Positions 54,836 to 64,000 of a DNA stretch of 64,000 nucleotides are shown here, piece by piece. Origin of the DNA: Cliona cf. orientalis (Eukaryota > Porifera > Demospongiae > Clionaida > Clionaidae). The notes below the pieces were generated by a model. That model saw only the letters and a program-made list of their open reading frames with translations. It did not search any database and was not told where the DNA came from. Both the position numbers and the translations under genes were made by a program. Where the stretch lies: positions 7,502,001-7,566,000 of the forward strand of contig OZ005705.1 in assembly GCA_963930775.1 (NCBI GenBank). The letters are read 5' to 3'. Numbering within the stretch: the stretch's first letter is position 1; every line of letters starts with the position of its first letter.

Positions 54836-56809
54836 CAATCACTCTACCTCTGCTCTCACCCGATAACAGGCCTAGAACATCGAATGAGCTTCTTCAGAAC
54901 ATCATTGACGTGTGCAGTGGTGACCACAGCGCCGTCTCACTCACTCAAGAGATTCTTGTCTACCTGGCCATGTTCATCCGAGCAGAGCCGGACCTCTTCA
55001 CGGAGATGCTCAGGCTGAGGATTGGGCTGATACAGAATGTCATGATCTCTGAGCTATCCAGAGCCATGTCCTGCACACGTAAGTTAACCCTTTACTAGAG
55101 AGCCTCAGCTTCAGTAAGAACTCCTCCCAGTGCCTATGTAGCTGAAACTTAAGGATGTTGTTATTTCTCCAGTGGATGATGCTATTGACAAGTTGCTGGA
55201 CCTCAGCCCGTTTGATTTGAAACACCTCCTACTACTGATCTTTAGCAGCAAGGAGTTCACTGTGGATGAAAGTGAGTTCTCTCTCTCTCTCTCTCTCCTC
55301 CTCTCTCCCTCCTATTTCTCAACCATGGTGTTGATACTTCCTTCATTCCTTCCATCCAGTCAAGTGTCGTGAGTCTCTGATCATTGAAGGTCAGATTATG
55401 AACCTTCCTACGAGGCAGCTGTCCATCGTGGCTTCCAGCAAGAAGCGCGCTCACGGAAAGCTACAGAAAGATGTCCAAGTGAGTCAGTCCATGGGCCTCA
55501 GCTGTAGATGAAGTACACACATAATAATATTATAGCTATGCTATGGGCCTCTCGTAAAATTTAAGGAAGTATATCCATGTAGCAATGCTATGTGCACAGT
55601 GTGTAGAGCTTGCCTAACAGTCTCTCTATGTAATAACAATGTGTGATAGGAGCTTGGTATGAACCATGGCAGTCCGGATGATGTATTATTACGTCATGGT
55701 CACAATCACCAAGACGAGACGTCTGGGCAGGGTCACTGGCTGCGTAGGCGGAGACTGGATGGAGCGCTCAACAGAGTCCCTCCAGAGTTCTACTCAAACG
55801 TTTGGCACACTCTGGAGAAGGTGAGGCCTAGCTAATAGCTAGCTAGCTACTGGTAGCTACATGCATTATGTGAAATTTTGGATCTAATGTTTCTTCTATT
55901 TCTTCACAGTGTCGAGGAATCTGCCTAGGCCCAACTCCGAACTCTGACCTCCCACAGTACCCCACCATACACGAGGTGAGACTCGCTCTATTTAAGGAGC
56001 CTTGTTTGTTCCAATTAAGTGAAATTATAGAGAAATTTCACGTGGAGCCTTGTTCTCATTTCTTTAGACAACTCCTGGCGAGTTGAAGTTTGCCCTGACG
56101 GTAGAGTCGAAGCTGAACAGCCTTCCTGACCCAGAGTATCGCCAGCTGGTTGTTGAAGTCCTCATGGTTCTAGGACTGGCCGCCAAATCCAGCAGTTTGA
56201 CGTCGTTTGGGGATTTCCCCATCGCCGTGGAGCACATCATCAACCAGGCCAGGGACATGTTTCTACGTGACCAGGTACAGCATCAGAAATTTGTGGCACA
56301 AAAGCTCTGTATCTCTGTATCTCTGTGTCGCTACATGCATAGCCAATAGTAGGTACACATCAAGTTACATTGTTATGTATGTGTACATGCAGAGGTATAA
56401 TAATTTATTGTTATAGTAGTCAAGGAGTACTAGATCTAGAGTGCATGTCCGCGAACAGCTTACTTAGTTATAAGAAACATTTGTAGGGCTTTGTTAGCAA
56501 AATTCCTGTACATATATACCACCATTTCACTTTCAACATTTGTTCAAATCTCTCTCTTCCCTCCCTCTCCCCCCCCCCCTCCCTTACCTTTCCTCTTTCT
56601 CCCTCTCCCTCCAGAAAACTAACCGAGGTCCAGCTGTAAACTGTTGTTGTGTTCAGATTGGTAAGTGTGGCTCTCCTTGTAGCATCTGCGTACATTTCTA
56701 CGACAGTGCGCCTAGTGGTCGCTATGGCACCATGAGCTACCTTTCCCAGGCTGTGGCTGACAAACTAAGAGGGTTTCAGAAACCAACTGACGAGTGTAAA
56801 ATCAGTTAG
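48272..56809 (+). CDS. PHKA: Phosphorylase b kinase regulatory subunit alpha
   Basis: Regulatory subunit of the kinase that activates glycogen phosphorylase. Exons: 48272-48424, 48664-48846, 48916-48963, 49052-49121, 49375-49556, 50154-50333, 51361-51561, 51673-51891, 52004-52190, 52568-52839, 52973-53106, 53329-53498, 53648-53860, (53950-53955), 54054-54309, 54433-54586, 54714-54787, 54870-55078, 55173-55271, 55360-55478, 55650-55820, 55910-55975, 56068-56274, 56615-56809; phases agree, about 1,255 residues (human about 1,235). The N-terminal glucoamylase-like domain has [24 protein letters not shown] and [18 protein letters not shown]; the C-terminal part ends [16 protein letters not shown] and then CKIS, a CaaX-type prenylation box as in vertebrate alpha. 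Sequence blocks such as [15 protein letters not shown] and IRIGL-type helices fit alpha better than beta. A Cys-rich insert precedes the C-terminal block. Confidence 0.95.
50057..50145. repeat. (CT)n microsatellite as acceptor tract
   Basis: About 44 CT units ending eight bases before the exon starting at 50154 of the phosphorylase kinase gene; it serves as the polypyrimidine tract. A GA tract (50345-50371 and 50410-50443) follows the next donor. Confidence 0.85.
50755..51310. repeat. Minisatellite, about 60-bp units, open on both strands
   Basis: About nine diverged units built from GGTAATGTTGGTAAAATT and GTAGGCGACGGCAGCGACAA pieces, in the intron between exons 50154-50333 and 51361-51561. 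The forward frame 50696-51181 encodes repeated [13 protein letters not shown]; the reverse complement is also open (50752-51072). No flanking splice sites make it an obvious exon. GGTAAA/GGTAAT recurs many times. Confidence 0.8.
51611..51628. repeat. G18 homopolymer in an intron
   Basis: Run of 18 G following a GA-rich stretch that begins right after the donor at 51562 of the phosphorylase kinase gene. Confidence 0.8.
52265..52463. mobile_element. Tc1/mariner-type MITE, copy 2
   Basis: 199-bp element in a phosphorylase kinase intron, flanked by TA, with ends CTGTAGATCGCAAAATTTTC and the inverted GATCTACAG. Ends and interior ACGAAA/TTTCG motifs match the element at 40951-41140, so the two belong to one family. 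Confidence 0.75.
53950..53955 (+). other. Candidate 6-nt microexon
   Basis: AAGCTC is bracketed by a good acceptor (TCCTTGCAG) and donor (GTGAGT) and is phase-neutral between the phosphorylase kinase exons ending at 53860 and starting at 54054. Inclusion adds two residues in a linker that is basic and disordered; skipping also keeps frame. Confidence 0.4.
54035..54051. repeat. C17 homopolymer as acceptor tract
   Basis: Seventeen C run straight into the AG of the acceptor at 54052-54053 of the phosphorylase kinase gene. Confidence 0.85.
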
Positions 56810-58601
56810 TTTACAATCATAATTTATTATTATTATTACATCCTATTGTGCGATTTATATATTATGTAGTTGCTATGGTGACGGTCTTGTTATAATTATT
56901 ATACTATAATATACAACAAAAAATATTTTTCAGACGATCAATTTTCTTATATAGTCCGTGTCCTAACCTGGAGGGAAAAAAAGATGCACTCTGCTACAAG
57001 TTCAGATGACTCACAATTGCTCAGAATTGTTGTGCCGTGTGCACAAACAAGGTTGCCAGGGCCTAAGTAATAATCTTACTTGTGAAAAAAAATTATAAAT
57101 AAAAATGGTCCCAATCATCCCTCCCCTCGGGCCGAGTCGCCGCAGCTTCGGTGATCCGTTTTGGAGTGACAAATACTGTGATCTGATTGGTCACTCAGTG
57201 GCCCGAGGCTGTAGCATTCCGATCAAAATAAAGGACCGCCTACTGATCAATCAGATTCCTGACCTACATTACCCTACAATATCTTACAATACCTTACAAT
57301 ACCTACATTACCCTATATATGTAGTAGTAACAAATACTGTGATCCGATTGGTCACTCGGAGGCCCGAGGCTGTAGCATCTATAGCAAATCAAAGCGAAAT
57401 ATATAGTGGAGGGCAATACTGTGAATAATTTATGATTTTTGAAAAAAAAAAAAATAGTCCCAATCATCCCTCCCCCCGGGCCGGGGTGCCGCAGCTCCGG
57501 TGATCCGTTTGGGAGTGACACTGCGGACATTACCGCAATTGGCCATACTTCCAGGGATGGGGGGTATTCAAGGGAGGAACCTGGGCGACCCCTAAGCCAT
57601 ATATGCCCAGGACCATGTGCAGTTTTCAGCTGCAGGTGCCAGAGGGGGTACCCCTGACACCGTCTAGCCCCGTTATCGATAGTACCTCCCAGAAAATGCT
57701 ATTTATTGAGCTGGGACAGGGGGTAGCAAAACGCGTATGGTTTTCACGTTGGAATGTACGGACCGTGACGTAATTAATTGAAAGCTATGAATATCATTAA
57801 CTCTACACCGCGGCGCGCGCCAAAGTGTATCTCAGCAACGGAAAGGGCTATGGAGCTGGAACAAAAACCAAAATGTAGCTCTTGAGCAGATGAAAGCAGC
57901 TACCATAGTCCTGACATGTTAGACTATGCCATAGTATACATACCAAGCTTCTTCAGAGACAACCTTACATGTATGATTGTCACATTTATACACAGATAAA
58001 AAAAAAAACGTATTTCAGTAACGGTAATAGTTATGGAGCTGGAACAAAGACCAAAATGTAGCTCATAATCTAATGAAAAATATTTTTCAGACAATCAGTG
58101 TCCTCAATACCTGGAGGGCATTACTGTGAATAACTCATGCACATTATCCCATCATTGTTACATCAAACATACTTCTTGTGTTAGTGCTCGACGGCTAGTG
58201 CAGTTATGGTTCCATGACTACCACCAATAAAAACGCAACGCTTGCCTTACAAACTCGATCACTGAAGCCATGGAGCTTATCGCTAATTCTGTCAGATTCG
58301 TTATACTTAAGAGTTGTATGTGGTCAGTGTCGACCAATAATAAATTGATTTTGTTAATTCACAAAAAAAAGCATAGGATAAGGAGATTACATACTTTCTG
58401 TACAGCTTTAATAAACATAATAATAGTAATAGCTTGTATATAAAAAAATTTCAGTAAAGGGCAGAAAAATGTGTTATGCCTAAAAAAATCTTCTCATTAT
58501 ACAAAAGACAAGTGAGTCAAAAAATATCAACAAACACAAATTTTATTACACATGCAGCTATATCAGCTTATTTTGGGGACTATTTGTAAGATAGTGTTCA
58601 T
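56810..58601. repeat. Intergenic region of decayed repeats
   Basis: No gene seen. Internal similarity is high: a 60-bp block (CCCAATCATCCCTCCCC...GGTGATCCGTTT) occurs at about 57111-57172 and 57460-57520; AATACTGTGATCYGATTGGTC with GGCCCGAGGCTGTAGCA recurs at 57171-57213 and 57331-57378; GCTATGGAGCTGGAACAAA with CCAAAATGTAGCTC recurs at about 57846-57884 and 58031-58068; TATTTTTCAGAC with CCTGGAGG recurs at about 56925 and 58081. This looks like two or three interleaved copies of old non-coding transposable elements. Confidence 0.65.
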
Positions 58602-60837
<2,236 letters not shown>

Positions 60838-63800
60838 GATGCAGTACTACAGTGATTCTACTGTGTAAGAGAAGGGGAGAGATGGAGGGAGGGAGGGAGG
60901 GAGAGAGAGAGAGAGGGAGGGAGAGAGAGGGCGAGAGAGGGAGAGAGAGGGAGAGAGAGAAAGAGAAGAGAGAGAGAGAGAGAGAGGGGGGGGGGGGAGG
61001 GGGAGAGAGAGAGATGGGTGTAACAAGTATCGACTATGAAGGGTACTATGAATACACTTCACCTCATCACAAAAATGTATGGCGTCCTAAAAATGGAATT
61101 ATCTCATTAATCGCACACCCCATGAAATCGATCAAAGACGTGTGTGCCATGCATGGTGCACAGGGTCAGTGGGGCAAAGTAGAGTCATAGCCAGCCCTCC
61201 AGGGAGACACAGCTATAGGCCAGCAAAGAACAAAGAAGCAGCAAGGGTCAGCTAACTGTGAATATGTAGCTGAGCACATGCAACCTCAACAATAGACAAA
61301 GCACTTGAGCTCACTTGAATAATACTTGACCAGTTGCCAAAAATTGCTTTTATCTTTATCACTGTACTCCAGTCTCTATAGGATAGTCTACACAATAACT
61401 TACTTTAAATGGTAGACAAAATTTACTAGCTACTAGTACAATTGGCCCATGGGCTGTCAATTCAGATCGATCATATCCCCACCAATGGTCTAGTCGGTAA
61501 CATTACAACACAAAAAAATCACTGATACATGCACACCATTATATTATTATTATTATTATTATAGTACTATGGTACATATAAAAAAACATCTCCTCCAAAT
61601 GAGGTAGCTTGCCCAACATGGTAGTAAATTGAACTGGCTTCTTTGTGGGTGAGTGATCGAATGAGTTATCCCTTGTAGGGCTCCTATTATTGGGAGCAGC
61701 TGGCTAACAGCACTCCCCCTCCTCCCCGGCCCCCTCACTGGCTGAAGAAGGGAGGGACAGGACAGCAAGGGCTTATATAAGCCCTTAATTAACAACAGTG
61801 ATCAACTGTAAGGCTACACGAAGTCATGTGACCCAGCCCTCCACATGTTACTCACCACAGCCAGCCACGAGCGAGTACCAGCTGCAACTTACATTCACAG
61901 CTACATAGGTTGCACCACATGTAGCCAGTTGTAAGTAAGTGAAGCTAGATGTAGCTGAGGCAGTTAGCACATGACATAAGCCATCAACACTAACTGCTGC
62001 TCCATTCACAGAGTTTCTTTGCCTGAAAGAGGTGTCTACAGACCATCCAATGAGCAGCTAGCTCTTTTTAGCTCTAGCTCCTAATCTACACCTGTTGCTT
62101 ACAACAGAGATTTCCAAAAGTTATTAACAGAAAGCTAATAATATTATGGTAGATTTTGATAATAATTACTGCATGGCCCACACCTGGTTGTAACAATGCT
62201 ACGTACATCTTCTCTGTTTTCCAAATAAAGCTATCTGGCCTAAATGTCCCTATATGGCCAGGCATGAGCTTTTATGTTATACATAGTCACATGAGCAACC
62301 GAGCTCACAGGCCAGGGGAAATGAGTTCAGGAGTGTGCAATCCTTTCCTATTTATGTGGCCTATGAAATAAAGACTACAGAATTTCAACATGAATGGTGG
62401 ACATGTGGAGAGCTAGACCACAGTCTACATACATGTACATGTACATCACATGCATGTGATACATGTATGTCCAGTGCAGTCTAGTATAGTCCAGGTGACC
62501 CCCAAACCCCTTGACCACTGGTGGGGAGAATACAGGCCTTGGCAAATTAGAGGTTGGTAATTGAGTGCCACCTTCAGAGCAGGGCAAATAGACGGCTGGA
62601 AATCTGCAAACAGTGATGGACACTATGGGATGAAGCCTGTATGTTATGTGGTCCAATATTATGGCAGCTGTGGCCCTCTCTCCCTCTCTCCCTCCCTCTC
62701 TCCTTGTTTTCACACCAGAGGCCCAAAATTATTCCATGATTAGATTTAAAAGGTCATAAATAATGGGAATTTAGGGCAGTAAGGCATTAAAATGGTGGAT
62801 GTGTCCCCCTTCTCAACTTGTTTTGCCAGAAAATTTTTGTTAATGTCATTTGCAGATTAATTTTTTATAATTACCAAGCCTTAGGCATAATATTTTACCA
62901 CTTATCATACCAAGACCACACTCATCCAATAAGATCACTACAGCTTAGTACAGCCATGCACGGATTTTTGACGGAATAAAAGTCGATCATGTTTGACTCC
63001 TGTGAGTCTGAGCTTGTAGCTGGGGCCAGTGGGAGGGAGGGGGTTCTATATACACAGGACTATTAATTAACATACCTTAATCAAACAGAGGTTAACCACA
63101 GCAGTGAGCAAGGCTACTCAACTGAACACACCCATTAAATTTTATGAATGGGTACAGGGGAGGGAGGGAGGGAGAGGAGGATCTAGGAGAGGGCTTAAAA
63201 AGAGTGGAGCTCTAGGGAAGAGAAAGGAAGGTCACAGCATCTTATCATTATGGACAAAATATTTTATTATTTGCAGACAATAGCGAATGCCATTGGTAAA
63301 TTTGTACATAGTGTAACCAACTAAAGTTAGTACAGTGTTTAACAATAGCAGTTCCAAAAATAACTGCCGTTGTAATATGGCAATGATCTCTACCTCGGGA
63401 TAGGAAGGTAACTGAGTTCAGATTTAATAGCCTGCCATCAACCTGCACCCTCTGGGAGGCAGTGAACGTGCACTGCAACAGTGGCCCTTTCAGCTGATAT
63501 CAGCAGTATTTCTGCACAGGCAAAGGTCACACTATACTGTGAACTTTCCCATAGAATATTAAATACACAATACCACTAGAAATACATATTTTCATAAAAA
63601 TTATCCTGATTTGCAGCGAGCACTGATTTATCCAATAATAATGTAAAACCCCACAACACACAGCTACCATAACGTGGAGAAACTAACTGATCTCCCACGC
63701 AAGGCCCTCGACTTTTGCACAGTGATGGTTTCAAGTGACCACACCCAGCGTGCAAAAATTATTATTATATCAAAATTGATTACAATCCCTTTCTCTTTCA

Positions 63801-64000
63801 TGCGTTTATTTCGTCTATAGGAGTCGGAGCACACCGCTGCAATTGCAGGCAGCTTGGTGACTGATTTTTATGCTAGATGTACAATTTTATGGCTCTCGAC
63901 TGTTGCTCAAATCAAGGATCGCGATGAAAAGCGATATGCAGATCGCTTTACAGCAGCAGCCATATACACACGCAATCATTATCCCACAGCTGCAGTTTAC
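60838..64000. other. 3.2 kb without a recognisable gene
   Basis: Starts with a GA/G-rich stretch (about 60870-61015) upstream of the PH-domain gene. Further on there are short simple repeats (TTA at 61543-61562, TACATG palindromes near 62430-62460, GGGA at 63160-63178) and otherwise unique AT-rich sequence. No frame with domain features or splice support was found; a regulatory region, non-coding RNA or far 5' exon of a gene beyond the window cannot be excluded. Confidence 0.5.

Noticed and set aside
56660-56681. A 22-nt GTAAGT...TAG intron in the last phosphorylase kinase exon
   Set aside because: Far below the minimum size for spliceosomal introns; the frame is open through it.

Overview
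The window is nuclear DNA from an animal. It has many short GT-AG introns, dispersed CT/GA microsatellites, and orthologues of metazoan genes: voltage-sensing phosphatase, type-9-like adenylyl cyclase, ISWI, neurochondrin, phosphorylase kinase alpha, TMBIM4 and RPS3A. The gene density (about one gene per 5 kb), small introns and divergence from vertebrate sequences suggest an early-branching invertebrate. A demosponge is my best guess, but it is inference and nothing in the window proves it. All exon models below come from reading splice sites and reading-frame phase by eye. Protein family names come from remembered family motifs, not from searches.

Layout. 0.1-0.8 kb (-): small secreted Cys-rich protein. 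1.5-6.6 kb (-): a 13-exon voltage-sensing phosphatase, head-to-head with a 9-exon disordered Ser-rich protein (6.8-10.2 kb, +). 10.4-20.1 kb (-): a giant receptor-like gene. Its ectodomain carries three copper-only superoxide dismutase domains plus a degenerate fourth, followed by a transmembrane helix and a cytoplasmic tail of about 1,600 residues with four SH3 domains and a very long proline-rich region. 20.1-23.7 kb: no gene seen. 23.7-25.4 kb (+): RPS3A. 26.6-30.6 kb (-): intronless adenylyl cyclase. 30.9-36.8 kb (-): ISWI ATPase, head-to-head with a small gene for a relative of the SLC35A4 microprotein (about 37 kb, +). 37.5-38.7 kb (-): TMBIM4, head-to-head with neurochondrin (38.8-48.0 kb, +). 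One 6-kb neurochondrin intron holds three intronless paralogous type II membrane proteins, probably glycosyltransferases. 48.3-56.8 kb (+): phosphorylase kinase alpha, 24 exons. 56.8-58.6 kb: decayed repeats. 58.6-60.8 kb (-): acidic PH-domain protein. 60.8-64 kb: no gene seen.

Most neighbours are not functionally linked. The most interesting object is the SOD-SH3 transmembrane protein: copper-only SOD repeat proteins are known in animals, but I do not know of one joined to an SH3/proline-rich signalling tail. Other points of interest are the unusual S4 segment of the phosphatase, the nested gene trio, the free-standing SLC35A4-type microprotein, a promoter with three E-boxes spaced by one helical turn, a small TIR transposon family, and introns whose pyrimidine tracts are CT microsatellites.
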